A stretch of 64,000 nucleotides of DNA, taken from assembly GCA_016218045.1 (NCBI GenBank), contig JACRFB010000010.1:179544-243543 (forward strand). Reading direction: 5' to 3'. The position numbers were made by a program, and so were the translations under genes. Source of the DNA: Ignavibacteriota bacterium (GTDB taxonomy: Bacteria > Bacteroidota > Ignavibacteria > SZUA-365). Below the pieces are notes generated by a model that made no database searches, was not told the origin of the DNA, and saw nothing but the letters and a program-made list of their open reading frames with translations. Positions 8,480-17,143 of the stretch are shown here, in pieces. Position 1 is the first letter of the stretch; the number at the start of each line of letters is the position of its first letter.

Positions 8480-9169
8480 CTATCGTCGGATCGCGCAGCC
8501 GCGCGCGGGCTTCTCGGACGCGGCCAGCGCCGTTCCCATGAGAAGGGTGTCCAGCGCGAGGGCGAGCGAACGCTCCTCGACGAGAATGCCGCTTTTGTCG
8601 TCGTCGATACGGCCATGGTAGACGAGAGTCCAGTCCGGCCTGAATACAAAGACTTCCGGCGTCACCGTTGCACCCATCGAATCCGCGGCGGCCTGCAATT
8701 CGTCGCGATACATCGTGAGCGGGTATTTTTTCGCCGTGACATAGCGTTTTATCTGATCGATGGATTCATCCGTATTTGCATCGATGGCGGCAAAACCCAC
8801 ACCCTTCGGCGCGTACATATCCAACAGCTCCTTCAGGCGGCCCGTGTACCCGTCGGAACACGGGCAGGTGGCGGATGCAAAGACGAGCACTGTTAGCGAG
8901 GGTCCTGCGAGCGACCGTATCGAAACTGGCGTGCCATCGAGCGCTGACAACGCAAGATCAGGGAGAGCGCTACGGAACAAGCGCGACGTCCGTGATGTAC
9001 TGTCGGTTTCACACACCATGGGTGATGCCGGAGCATCCTCGCCGCCTTTTATAACGTAGATGGCCGCAACCGTACCGAGCACGAGGAAGGCGGCAATGGA
9101 CGTGAGGAGCAATACGCGGACCTTCCGCGCGTTCCGATCCATACCGGCAGTATCCGGAGGCGCACTCAC
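8480..9169 (-). CDS. Membrane-anchored thioredoxin-like (redoxin) protein
   Basis: 229 residues: a short cytoplasmic start, one membrane segment at about 20-40 (VLLLTSIAAFLVLGTVAAIYV), then a thioredoxin-fold domain facing the periplasm. The active-site region reads FASATCPCSDGYTG, a CPC arrangement as in some AhpC/TSA-type redoxins rather than the classic CXXC. Conserved downstream features include the cis-proline segment VTPEVFVF and VYHGRIDD. It overlaps the upstream DUF192 gene by four bases (ATGA), indicating translational coupling. A role in thiol redox or peroxide handling is inferred from the fold; the electron partner is unknown. Confidence 0.82.
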   Translation of the reverse strand: MSAPPDTAGMDRNARKVRVLLLTSIAAFLVLGTVAAIYVIKGGEDAPASPMVCETDSTSRTSRLFRSALPDLALSALDGTPVSIRSLAGPSLTVLVFASATCPCSDGYTGRLKELLDMYAPKGVGFAAIDANTDESIDQIKRYVTAKKYPLTMYRDELQAAADSMGATVTPEVFVFRPDWTLVYHGRIDDDKSGILVEERSLALALDTLLMGTALAASEKPARGCAIRR

Positions 9170-9738
9170 TTCGCACCGTTCATTGTAAAACGAATCTTGT
9201 CGCCTTCAACGATACCATGCCGCGCACAATACCCGGCATTGGTCTCCACCACGTATTTCGCCGGGGCGCCGGATTCAAGAGACGCATCGGAATACGGCGT
9301 TGTGTTCTGGTGAATCTTCACGATCGACATATCTTCACCAACAAACATAATATCCAGAGAAAGCGGCGTATTCACCATCCAGAAGGACCGGACGTCCGTA
9401 TCCTCAAAAATGAACAGCATGCCCTGATCCTCGCTCATGGAAGTGCGTCCCATCAAACCACGCGTACGTGAGGCATCGTCATTTGCCACTTCCACCTGCA
9501 CCGACGACTTCCCGGCACCATCGGCACCGGCGAAGGTGAGGGATGCATCGGCACGAAGCGGCGACTGTACCGGATTGTATGATTCGCTTCGTTCCACGGT
9601 ACTTTCCTGTCTATTTGGAGAAAAGATTGTCCGTCCGATATAAAGCAGGGCTGCAACCGCAAGGATGCCCACGGCAATCAAGAGGCGTGTGCGCAGCGGA
9701 TTGCCGCCGCTTTGTTGTGACTTTCGTGTTTTTTGCAT
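9166..9738 (-). CDS. DUF192 family exported protein
   Basis: 190 residues with an N-terminal membrane segment (LLIAVGILAVAALLYIG) and a DUF192 domain from about residue 65. Family hallmarks are RTRGLMGRTSMSEDQGMLFIFE, FWMVNTPLSLDIMFV and a C-terminal block ending VVETNAGYCARHGIVEGDKI. DUF192 proteins are small beta proteins with no settled biochemical role. It is the first gene of a two-gene unit with the thioredoxin-like protein. The sole conserved cysteine near the C terminus might be a thiol target of that partner, but this is speculation. Confidence 0.88.
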   Translation of the reverse strand: MQKTRKSQQSGGNPLRTRLLIAVGILAVAALLYIGRTIFSPNRQESTVERSESYNPVQSPLRADASLTFAGADGAGKSSVQVEVANDDASRTRGLMGRTSMSEDQGMLFIFEDTDVRSFWMVNTPLSLDIMFVGEDMSIVKIHQNTTPYSDASLESGAPAKYVVETNAGYCARHGIVEGDKIRFTMNGAK

Positions 9739-10024
9739 GATTTTCCTGATCCAGTTTCACCGCCGGGCCGGCGGAGCACAAACATGCCATTTCATGAGGA
9801 GAAAATCCAAGCAGGGGGTGCGTACTGCACTAAACTTCTACTTACACGAAACGATTCCAATCTCCTGAATGCACGCGTTTTCCCCCGAAACCATTGAGAT
9901 GCAAGGATTTCCGGTGTAACTTTCGACTTCAGGACTTTGTCTTTTTACCGTTGTCCCAGATTGTCGAGGGCAACGGAGAGAACAGTGTTCACCCGCGAAG
10001 AACAGGATCTCAATACCAGACCGC
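9739..10024. other. Divergent intergenic region before ECF sigma operon
   Basis: 286 bases between the divergent DUF192 and ECF sigma genes. A possible autoregulatory ECF promoter could be read from TGTAAC (9915-9920) and TTGTCT (9937-9942), but the spacing is not standard and the target consensus of this sigma factor is unknown. No RNA gene or repeat is seen. Confidence 0.3.
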
Positions 10025-10549
10025 ATGACGGAAGCCGACCGCAGGAGGGTCTTCAACCAGCTCTACGCCGACCATGATCGGCGTGTATTCGCGTATTGCC
10101 TCTACGTGATCGGCGATCGTGACAAGGCAAACGACGTATTTCAGGAGGTTTTTGTCAAGGCATTCAAATCGCTACACACCGTACGTGACACCGACAAACT
10201 CACGAACTGGCTATTCCGGATCGCGAGAAACGAGTGTCTGAACGCGATGAAGGCGACACAAAGAGTAGACAACCGCTCGGTGCGTATAGACGAAAACGAA
10301 CATCCGTCATTGGAACTTGCAGCCGAGTCATCACAGTACAGCGACGAAATCGAACATCTCCACTGGGGGATCAGCCAACTGTCTCCCGAACATCGCGAAG
10401 CACTCATCCTGGCCGAATTCGAAGGATACTCCCTGAAAGAAATCGCCGAATTGACCGGTACCAGCCTCTCGAACGTCAAGGTCCGGATCTTCCGCGCAAA
10501 ACAGAAATTACATCATCTCCTTCAGCCCATATTGAACGACTATGAATGA
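10025..10549 (+). CDS. ECF-type RNA polymerase sigma factor
   Basis: 174-residue sigma-70 family factor of the extracytoplasmic function class. Region 2 is seen at 10-80 (YADHDRRVFAYCLYVIGD, then DVFQEVFVKAFKSL and NWLFRIARNECLN). Region 4 lies at 115-165 (LSPEHREALILAEFEGYSLKEIAELTGTS, then VKVRIFRAKQKLHHLL), with the helix-turn-helix for the -35 element. Regions 1 and 3 are absent, as expected. Its stop overlaps the start of the next gene by 8 bases, so the two are co-translated. That neighbour is a membrane protein in the position usually held by the anti-sigma factor. Confidence 0.95.
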   Translation: MTEADRRRVFNQLYADHDRRVFAYCLYVIGDRDKANDVFQEVFVKAFKSLHTVRDTDKLTNWLFRIARNECLNAMKATQRVDNRSVRIDENEHPSLELAAESSQYSDEIEHLHWGISQLSPEHREALILAEFEGYSLKEIAELTGTSLSNVKVRIFRAKQKLHHLLQPILNDYE

Positions 10550-11291
10550 TCGCATCGAAGAACTGATCGTCTCGTACCTGCACCGCGGAAGCACTCCGGA
10601 GCAGGAACGCGAACTGTTCGAGGCGTGCAAGAACAACAGTGACGTCGCCGCGTTGCTGCGCCGACATGTGACGATGTCCCTCAAACTGCGCGGTCTGCGC
10701 GATGCGACGGCCGTGCCGCTCGAGACGCGCAACGCCCTGCTGGAGCGCATAAACAGCATTCCCGTCGCGCAGCTACCCGGACATTCCGCTCCGGTCCTGC
10801 CTGCGCGTCCGCGTGGTTTCGGATGGGCGCATCTCTTCGGCACCGCGCTCGCGGGCGTGGCGGCCACAGTTATCCTTTTCCTGCTCTTCCGGCCCGCCGG
10901 TTCCGGCAACCAGGGCTCCGAGACATTTTCGGCCGCGCGGATCGACACTGTTGTTGTCACTCGCACGGAGACCATCACCGAGTACCGCGATGTCATCAAG
11001 CCGGTGTACATAACCAAACGCGAGGCCACCCCGGTTGTTTCGGAACCGACACCCGATCCCGCCGCGAACCACGCCCCGGCCGTGGATGTTGCCGAGACCA
11101 TCGTGGTCCCTCCCACGCATAACGACGAGACTGTGCCGACAGTCAGCGAAGGTGTGGCGCAGGACGAGACTCCCGCCGCCCCGATCGAAACACGTATTGC
11201 CGACGCGCACCCGTACCTCCAGCAATACAACGTCATGCTGGCCTCGCTTGAAAAAGTGCGCCTGACACCGAGCGACCGCATCAGGAACTGA
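10542..11291 (+). CDS. Membrane protein, probable anti-sigma factor partner
   Basis: 249 residues. A cytoplasmic N-terminal segment of about 90 residues opens with a pattern resembling anti-sigma domains (MNDRIEELIVSYLHRGSTPEQERELFEACKNNSDVAALLRRHV), though the zinc-binding HxxxCxxC of ZAS domains is missing. One membrane segment follows at about 95-115 (FGTALAGVAATVILFLLF), then a Pro/Glu/Thr-rich extracytoplasmic region with no recognised domain. Topology and translational coupling to the sigma gene fit an anti-sigma factor. This assignment rests on context and topology rather than on a diagnostic motif. Confidence 0.68.
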   Translation: MNDRIEELIVSYLHRGSTPEQERELFEACKNNSDVAALLRRHVTMSLKLRGLRDATAVPLETRNALLERINSIPVAQLPGHSAPVLPARPRGFGWAHLFGTALAGVAATVILFLLFRPAGSGNQGSETFSAARIDTVVVTRTETITEYRDVIKPVYITKREATPVVSEPTPDPAANHAPAVDVAETIVVPPTHNDETVPTVSEGVAQDETPAAPIETRIADAHPYLQQYNVMLASLEKVRLTPSDRIRN

Positions 11292-11294
11292 CAC

Positions 11295-12782
11295 ATGAAC
11301 CGACCCGGCATCCTTCCCGTCGCGCTCGTTCTCGCAACGCTCGCGTTTGCCGTTCCCATTTTCATGGGGGGAGTTGCGCGCGGACAGGACGTCAACGGGT
11401 ACGACATCATTGCCCCGAACGATATTTTCATGCGCGAGACCGTGCAGGCATTGGGCAGCACATCCACTGAAGTCCTTCCCCTGCTCGATTGCGCGGTAGA
11501 ATACATTCGGCGATTCGAGGGCCGTGACATCACGTACCGCCGTGGCCCCATCCCGCTGCATCAGGCGAATCCGCTCGCCTTCGCGAAGGAAATACCGGTG
11601 GAAGGCACACAGCCCGTCTCCGAGGCCGATCTTCAGAAGAAGTTTTTCATCGGCGGGCTCGTGGTGGACGTGCCGCGCGCCGGCGAGGCAGCAGGTCACG
11701 TGTCGTCGAGCGACGATCGCACCAAATACATGATCCGCGCCTCCATCGCACCGCTCGCATATGCGGGCCGCTCCCTCCGCGCGCGCATACTCCTGGAGCG
11801 CGCGGTGGTGACCCTCGACGGTACCATTCTGACAGTGCAGCAGAGCGAAGTCTTTTCACGGATCGTGGACATCGTCGGGAACGAACCGTTGCATTTCGCA
11901 CTCCCCACCTGGGAACCGCTCAAGAACTCAACTGATGAGGTCGTCCCTTCCTCACTCGATGAAGCGTTGATCATCACGCTCGAAACGCCGCGTCACTTTG
12001 GTTTCTCGCGGAATTCACCTGAGCCCTTTTCCGCCAGCACACGGCTTTCGTACGCCGTTCCCGCAACATCCGTCGTCACCCTCTCGGTGGTAGTGAACGG
12101 CAGCACGCGTGTGCTGGATCAGGGGCGACGTGAGGCCGGTGTATACCAAATTCCGTGGGACGCGGCCAGCGTCCCCGACGGCAAGTACACGGCCACGCTT
12201 CACGCCATCGACTCCGCCGGCGGGCCGCTGTTCACAGGCACGCTCGACGTCACGAAGGATAAATCCGCGGGATCCTATACGCCGACACGGCCTCCCGCGA
12301 TAACCGTCAGCTCAACCGGCCGCATCACCATTTCCACCGAGAGCGGTTTTGCGTATCAATTCCCCGTGGATCAGAAAAAATCCCTGCGGCACATGTTCAC
12401 ACATATCGGCATACGTGTGGGGTACCGTATTTCTCACGCCCTCGAACTCGGAATCATGGGGGGGCAGGACTCGTTCCACGAGACGCCCGGGCCGCAGGTG
12501 GACGTCGACCGTATCAACGAATACGGCGGGGTCGTGGCTTATACCTACGGATATGTGGGTCCATACGCCCGGCTCACATTGGGCGGCAGCACCGTGCAAC
12601 CGATCATTCATGCCTCCGCGGCCTTTTCGAATGTTTCGACGATCACGGAAATCGGCATCGGTGTGCGCGTGATGCTCTTCCATAACATCGGCGTCTTCGC
12701 TGTCCCATCGGCTGTGTCGCATCTCAAGTCCGAGGTCAGCACCAAGATCGGCGTTCATTACGGAATCGGAGTAGTTTTTTGA
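11295..12782 (+). CDS. Exported protein with Ig-like and outer-membrane barrel regions
   Basis: 495-residue exported protein not matched to a named family. A signal peptide covers the first ~30 residues (ends VARGQD). A central part near residues 250-310 resembles FlgD/T9SS-type Ig-like folds (GVYQIPWDAASVPDGKYTATLHA). The last ~130 residues alternate hydrophobic and polar residues and end in GVHYGIGVVF, a terminal aromatic typical of outer-membrane beta-barrels. It lies 3 bases after the membrane partner of the ECF sigma factor and overlaps the following lipoprotein gene. It may therefore be a surface component of the same regulon; what it binds is unknown. Confidence 0.6.
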   Translation: MNRPGILPVALVLATLAFAVPIFMGGVARGQDVNGYDIIAPNDIFMRETVQALGSTSTEVLPLLDCAVEYIRRFEGRDITYRRGPIPLHQANPLAFAKEIPVEGTQPVSEADLQKKFFIGGLVVDVPRAGEAAGHVSSSDDRTKYMIRASIAPLAYAGRSLRARILLERAVVTLDGTILTVQQSEVFSRIVDIVGNEPLHFALPTWEPLKNSTDEVVPSSLDEALIITLETPRHFGFSRNSPEPFSASTRLSYAVPATSVVTLSVVVNGSTRVLDQGRREAGVYQIPWDAASVPDGKYTATLHAIDSAGGPLFTGTLDVTKDKSAGSYTPTRPPAITVSSTGRITISTESGFAYQFPVDQKKSLRHMFTHIGIRVGYRISHALELGIMGGQDSFHETPGPQVDVDRINEYGGVVAYTYGYVGPYARLTLGGSTVQPIIHASAAFSNVSTITEIGIGVRVMLFHNIGVFAVPSAVSHLKSEVSTKIGVHYGIGVVF

Positions 12783-13450
12783 ACAGGCGCCTCGCGACAG
12801 TTTCAGTGATTCTGGCACTCGCAGGGCTGCTCTGCGTGCAGGGATGTGATTTTCCTGACGATCCGCCGCTGAAGCCGATAGTGCCTCCCGTGGTGACAGA
12901 ACCGAGCCGCATCGACAGTGCGCAGTCGCTTCTGGAATTGAAACGCGGCATAAGCTGGGTGTACATGGCTGTGCCGCGCGGCGAACAGCCGCAGACCTAT
13001 GTGCTGAATCCCTCCGATGTCACCATCGCCGGAACCCGGTACTTCCGTGCTCCTTTCGGGTACACTCCCGATGCACCCTCACGATTCGGCGTGACCATGC
13101 CGTTACTGCTCCGCCAAGTCGACAGAAGCATCGCCTTCTACGAATTTCCTCTCGACACCTTGCGTGAGCCCGGACGATCACCGCGATACGCGTTTATTCT
13201 TCCGTATCCCGCTCAAGTGGGTTCGCGCACCGCCGAGACAAACGGTCCGACCGGTAACGTGTCAGTCCTTGTGGCTGCAAAAGACACGGTGATCGAGGAC
13301 CATACCGGCGCGATGAGACGCGTGTACCGGTACGACGTCACAGGATACAGGAACGGCAAGCTGGTTATCTACGCTCTTCCAGGCAAGGCGCTTCTCCGCA
13401 TCGATCAGGACGATGTCACGTATCACACTCTCACCTGGATCGGACTCTGA
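12779..13450 (+). CDS. Lipoprotein of the CDFPDDPPL pair (first copy)
   Basis: 223-residue lipoprotein. The signal peptide ends at CVQGC and the mature sequence begins CDFPDDPPLKPI. Translation appears to start at TTG (12779), overlapping the preceding stop by four bases and preceded by GGAG seven bases upstream. The mature domain, including SAQSLLELKRGISWVYMAVPRGEQPQTY, parallels the next gene, so the two are tandem paralogues. No known domain is recognised. Its place at the end of the ECF operon suggests an envelope role. Confidence 0.75.
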   Translation: MNRRLATVSVILALAGLLCVQGCDFPDDPPLKPIVPPVVTEPSRIDSAQSLLELKRGISWVYMAVPRGEQPQTYVLNPSDVTIAGTRYFRAPFGYTPDAPSRFGVTMPLLLRQVDRSIAFYEFPLDTLREPGRSPRYAFILPYPAQVGSRTAETNGPTGNVSVLVAAKDTVIEDHTGAMRRVYRYDVTGYRNGKLVIYALPGKALLRIDQDDVTYHTLTWIGL

Positions 13451-13451
13451 G

Positions 13452-13459
13452 TATATTTG
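13452..13459 (+). promoter_or_regulatory. Possible Bacteroidota-type -7 element before second lipoprotein
   Basis: A second TATATTTG octamer overlaps the end of the first lipoprotein region, 66 bases before the second lipoprotein start. It could allow separate transcription of that gene. There is no convincing -33 partner. Confidence 0.3.
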
Positions 13460-13524
13460 CAGTACCGGCCTCCCCGCACCGGACGTTCGGCAATTGCATC
13501 AATCGAAATTTGAAGCTCACCAAC

Positions 13525-14190
13525 ATGAAACGGACCGCGCGCTTTTTCTCGCTGCTCGCCTTGGCACTGGCGCTGATTTCCGGCTGCGACTTCCCTGACG
13601 ATCCGCCGCTGCGTCGCGGTGAGCCGAAAGTGGTGGTCGAGATCGACTCCGCGCGTTCATTGCTGCCCTTGCGAACCGGCAACATATGGCAGTATATCGC
13701 CGTCCCTGAATCCGGCAGGCCTCAGTCGCCCTCGGCAGTCACAGCACTGCAGCAGACTTTCAGCGGGCTGGTGTACTGGGAACTTCCGTACCTGTATTTC
13801 CATCCGAAAGGCACACATCCCGGGAATCCCATCGTGGCGGCTTTCCCGGCATTGATACGTCCCGAAGGAAAGGGGCTGACCTTTTACGAGCGCAACCTGA
13901 TCCTCGATTCGAACGGGACGAGATATCCGAAAATGATGTTCACACTGCCATACCCGGCGCGTGTCGATTCGGTGTGCACCTTTCCGCGCAGCGAATACAC
14001 CGTGCGTGTCGTGAGCAAGAGCTGTGTCGTACAGCACTACGATTCCACCAGCGCGTACACGTGTTATCAGTACGAGGTCGAGTACGAGGGCAAGGAACGT
14101 ACGCAGATTTACGTGATTCCCGGCACGGCGATCTTCAAGGTGTCCATGCGCGACCTGACCTTCTACACGGTGGAATGGAAGGTGGAGTAG
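13525..14190 (+). CDS. Lipoprotein of the CDFPDDPPL pair (second copy)
   Basis: 221 residues, paralogous to the preceding gene. The lipobox ISGC is followed directly by CDFPDDPPLRRGE, and both proteins continue with a SARSLLPLRTGNIWQYIAVPESGRPQ-like segment before diverging. The ATG at 13525 is used as the start; a TTG 15 bases upstream is possible. The identical nine residues after the lipidated cysteine, despite divergent C-terminal halves, are striking and may act as an outer-membrane sorting or export signal. Function unknown. Confidence 0.75.
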   Translation: MKRTARFFSLLALALALISGCDFPDDPPLRRGEPKVVVEIDSARSLLPLRTGNIWQYIAVPESGRPQSPSAVTALQQTFSGLVYWELPYLYFHPKGTHPGNPIVAAFPALIRPEGKGLTFYERNLILDSNGTRYPKMMFTLPYPARVDSVCTFPRSEYTVRVVSKSCVVQHYDSTSAYTCYQYEVEYEGKERTQIYVIPGTAIFKVSMRDLTFYTVEWKVE

Positions 14191-14233
14191 GCAGCCGGGT
14201 GAGATACCGGCCCGCGCGCACACCCGGAGCAGC

Positions 14234-15343
14234 ATGATCGGCGATCGGCCGCGCATCGGGTTTTTGACATCGTCGAACGCTGCCGGAGGCGCAGAACTCA
14301 TGGCGCACCGGCTCGCACAGTGGATGGCCGAGCGCGGCTGGCCGGTGTACCTGTTTGCCGGTAGCACTCATCCGCTCTGGGAAGCAACGAGCGGGGATCG
14401 CCTCACAGTCATCGACGCGGCATCCGTGCGCAACTATGCGCGGAGAATAGAGGACGAACACATCCGATGTATGTTCGTGAATTCCTCGCGCGACCTGCGA
14501 CTTGCCGTGCGAGGAGCATGGCTGTGCAGACCCGCATGCCCGCTGGTGATGTTGCAGCACATGCAGCCCGGACGACGCAAGCGGGATCCGCTGCACGTAT
14601 GGATGTTTTCGAAGCTGAGCTATTGGGTATCACCTCTGCAGGGTCTTGCCGACCTGACACATCAGGCCACAGGCATCCCACGCGAGAAGATCCGCGTCAT
14701 TCCTCACGGGATCGAGCTGCGGAGATTCATCCAACCTGCCATCGACCGCGTGACTGCGCGGACGGTGTTCGGACTGCCCTCCGATGTCGTCGTCATTGGC
14801 AACGTCGGGCGGCTCGACTACGGGAAGGGCCAGGTGCACCTCCTCGAAGCACTCGCCATCCTGCGCCGCCGCGGCAGGAACGTCGTAGCACTGATCGTGG
14901 GCGACGAAACTGCCGGCGAATCACAAAACACGGCCGCACACCTGCGAGCGCGTGCGAAGGCGCTCGGCATATCGGACGCCACATTCTTTCACGCAGCACG
15001 GCCTGATGTTGAAACAGCGTTCAGGGCGATGGACATCTTCGCGTTGACGAGTCTCTCCGAAACCTATGGGCTTGTGACGATCGAGGCGATGGCATCGGGG
15101 CTACCGGTCATCGGCACACGCAGCGCCGGCACGCCGGAGCTGCTTGATGACGGACGGACTGGTTTGCTCGTCCCGCCCGCGGACAGTGCAGCGCTCGCAT
15201 CGGCAATCGAAGAACTGCTCGAAAATTCCGTCCTCGCCCGCACCCTGTCCGACGCGGCGCGGCACGAGGCCATGCTGCGCTTTTCACACTCGGCGCAATG
15301 CGAGGCGCTTGAAGTGCTGATCTCTGATGCGCTGAAGTCGTAA
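14234..15343 (+). CDS. Glycosyltransferase, GT4 family
   Basis: 369-residue GT-B fold enzyme. The N-terminal domain opens with IGFLTSSNAAGGAELMAHRLA, in which the GG motif contacts the acceptor or phosphate. The C-terminal domain has VIGNVGRLDYGKGQVHLLEAL and the EX7E-type block ALTSLSETYGLVTIEAMASGLPVIGT with GLLVPPAD, typical of nucleotide-sugar-dependent retaining GT4 enzymes. GGAGC lies just upstream of the ATG. It probably acts in cell-surface polysaccharide or glycoconjugate synthesis. Donor and acceptor cannot be read from sequence. A second GT4 gene lies nearby on the opposite strand. Confidence 0.92.
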   Translation: MIGDRPRIGFLTSSNAAGGAELMAHRLAQWMAERGWPVYLFAGSTHPLWEATSGDRLTVIDAASVRNYARRIEDEHIRCMFVNSSRDLRLAVRGAWLCRPACPLVMLQHMQPGRRKRDPLHVWMFSKLSYWVSPLQGLADLTHQATGIPREKIRVIPHGIELRRFIQPAIDRVTARTVFGLPSDVVVIGNVGRLDYGKGQVHLLEALAILRRRGRNVVALIVGDETAGESQNTAAHLRARAKALGISDATFFHAARPDVETAFRAMDIFALTSLSETYGLVTIEAMASGLPVIGTRSAGTPELLDDGRTGLLVPPADSAALASAIEELLENSVLARTLSDAARHEAMLRFSHSAQCEALEVLISDALKS

Positions 15344-15441
15344 ATCCCGACTGATACGCCAAATCGGAGAACTTTTGGCCGGTTGATACTGTTTGTTTCG
15401 GAGAGAGAGAGCCACGTTTCAACACGAAAAAGGAAATTCCG

Positions 15442-15897
15442 ATGACCAAGTTCATCACCGCCGCCATCGTTGTACTTCTGCTCGCATCCTGCGGCAAGGA
15501 ACCCGCAGCTAAGACCGACACGCCCGCGGGCGGCACAAAGCCATCGTCGGCCACCCCGCCTCCCGCCGCACAGGACATCTCGAACGAGGCCCTTGTAAAG
15601 ATCGATCCGGAGATACAGAAATACCAGGATGCCGTCGACAAAGCGAAGTCGGTGTACGACGCGAAGAACAACGAGAAAACGCGCGACGCGCTCGTTGAGG
15701 CATATACGGCATTCGGCAATTACATGGTGTACGACAGCCCCGTCACACCGCGCAAGGGCAAATACCGCCGCGCTCTGGTGGAATACCGCCGCGCACTTGC
15801 CTTGCAACCAAACAACGAAAAGGTCAAGGCCGAAGTGAATCAGATCGAGATGATTTATCGCGACATGGGAAGGCCCGTACCGCAGGACGCGCTGTAG
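15442..15897 (+). CDS. Small lipoprotein with TPR-like helical domain
   Basis: 151 residues. The lipobox LLASC is followed by a Pro/Ala/Thr-rich linker and a helical domain at 50-145 whose segment RRALVEYRRALALQPNNEKVKAEVNQIEMI looks like one tetratricopeptide unit. Such proteins are often scaffold or assembly factors, but no specific partner is evident. Its last 43 bases overlap, convergently, the end of the glycosyltransferase gene on the minus strand. Confidence 0.78.
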   Translation: MTKFITAAIVVLLLASCGKEPAAKTDTPAGGTKPSSATPPPAAQDISNEALVKIDPEIQKYQDAVDKAKSVYDAKNNEKTRDALVEAYTAFGNYMVYDSPVTPRKGKYRRALVEYRRALALQPNNEKVKAEVNQIEMIYRDMGRPVPQDAL

Positions 15898-16961
15898 ACG
15901 TCGAGCGTCTGCTCGAGCATCGTTTCGTATGAATGACGCGCACGCACTTCCGCGTGCGCGTTTTCCATTTGCGGGGTGAACGCTGCGGGATCGCGCAGCA
16001 CCCGTTCCATGCCCGCGGCAAGCGCGTCCGCATTGCCGGGCTCGACGAGTAATCCGCGCCGGCCGTCCGCGAGTAGCTCTCGGAGGGGCGGAATATCGCT
16101 CGCCAGCACCGGACAGCGTGCGGCCATCGCTTCGAGCACCGACATGGGCGCGGCCTCAAGTTCCGTGGACGGAAATACGAGGGCTGCCGCGTGCTGCAGG
16201 AAGGGCCGCGGATCATCGACAGCGCCGACAAAATGCACCAGACTTTTGATACCACTCAAACGCGTACGCCTTTCCCATGCGTCCCGATCCGGTCCATCCC
16301 CCACAACAACAATCCTGAATGCGTCGACATCACGCAGCGCGAGGCGTCCCGCCGCATCGATAAGCGTTTCGCCCCCTTTGCCCGCGGCGAGGCGACCAAG
16401 AAACACAAAAGACGGGATTGACGATGGAAGCTCCCTGGGGCGCGCGACGCGGATTCCGGAGTCGGCCACTCCGTGCGGAATAATGGAGAGCACGCAGCGC
16501 GCGGCCTGACGCACATGCGCACGGAATGCCTCAGCGGCACTTTCGGACGGACAGATGATATGCCGTGGATACCACGGTAAGAAACCCAGGTCTGAAAAGC
16601 TGCTGTGGGCGGTGTACACTCGCGCCGCTTTGGTGCCGCGCACCGCGAGGGCGGCAAGAGGCAACGTATAGCGGCTATGTGTGTGCACAATGACGGGGCC
16701 TTCCTCGGAAAGGATCACGCGGCGCAGCCGATCGGCAGAAGCAAAAAAGCCGCGCAGGGATTTATGCCGGCCACCCTTGCCGTAGAGACGCAGAGCAAGG
16801 AAGCGCACGTCCTTCGGCCGCGACGCACCCCCATCCCACGCAGCGATCGCAACATCCGCTCCGCGCTGTTTCAAACCCTCGGCGAGGTCCATGATATGCG
16901 TGCGCACACCTCCGATTTCCCATCGATTGGTGAGCAAATAAACGGTAATTCGGGATTTCAT
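15855..16961 (-). CDS. Glycosyltransferase, GT4 family (second)
   Basis: 368 residues. Domain 1 shows TNRWEIGGVRTHIMDLAEGLKQRGADVAIA. Domain 2 shows VFLGRLAAGKGGETLIDAAGRL, a nucleotide-sugar site PSTELEAAPMSVLEAMAARCPVLASDIPPLRELLADGRRGLLVEPGN, and a short C-terminal helix. This is a standard retaining GT4 arrangement for surface polysaccharide assembly. It differs clearly from the plus-strand GT4 upstream, so it is a separate enzyme rather than a recent duplicate. Acceptor unknown. Confidence 0.92.
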   Translation of the reverse strand: MKSRITVYLLTNRWEIGGVRTHIMDLAEGLKQRGADVAIAAWDGGASRPKDVRFLALRLYGKGGRHKSLRGFFASADRLRRVILSEEGPVIVHTHSRYTLPLAALAVRGTKAARVYTAHSSFSDLGFLPWYPRHIICPSESAAEAFRAHVRQAARCVLSIIPHGVADSGIRVARPRELPSSIPSFVFLGRLAAGKGGETLIDAAGRLALRDVDAFRIVVVGDGPDRDAWERRTRLSGIKSLVHFVGAVDDPRPFLQHAAALVFPSTELEAAPMSVLEAMAARCPVLASDIPPLRELLADGRRGLLVEPGNADALAAGMERVLRDPAAFTPQMENAHAEVRARHSYETMLEQTLDVYSASCGTGLPMSR

Positions 16962-17143
16962 GGCGGTGTGCGGGCGAACCGCATCAATCTACCTGCCGGG
17001 GGCTGCAAATCAAACACAACGTCATGAAACCTTTGTCGGGGAATCGCATCTTACAGAGATATACGCACGCACATCACACACCACGCACCTCCATCACTGA
17101 TGAACATCCCTCCACGTGTCTTCGACACACAGCACGTCCGCGG

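Noticed and set aside
12779..14190. The two lipoproteins as one broken gene
   Set aside because: Each has its own signal peptide, lipobox and stop; they are complete paralogues.
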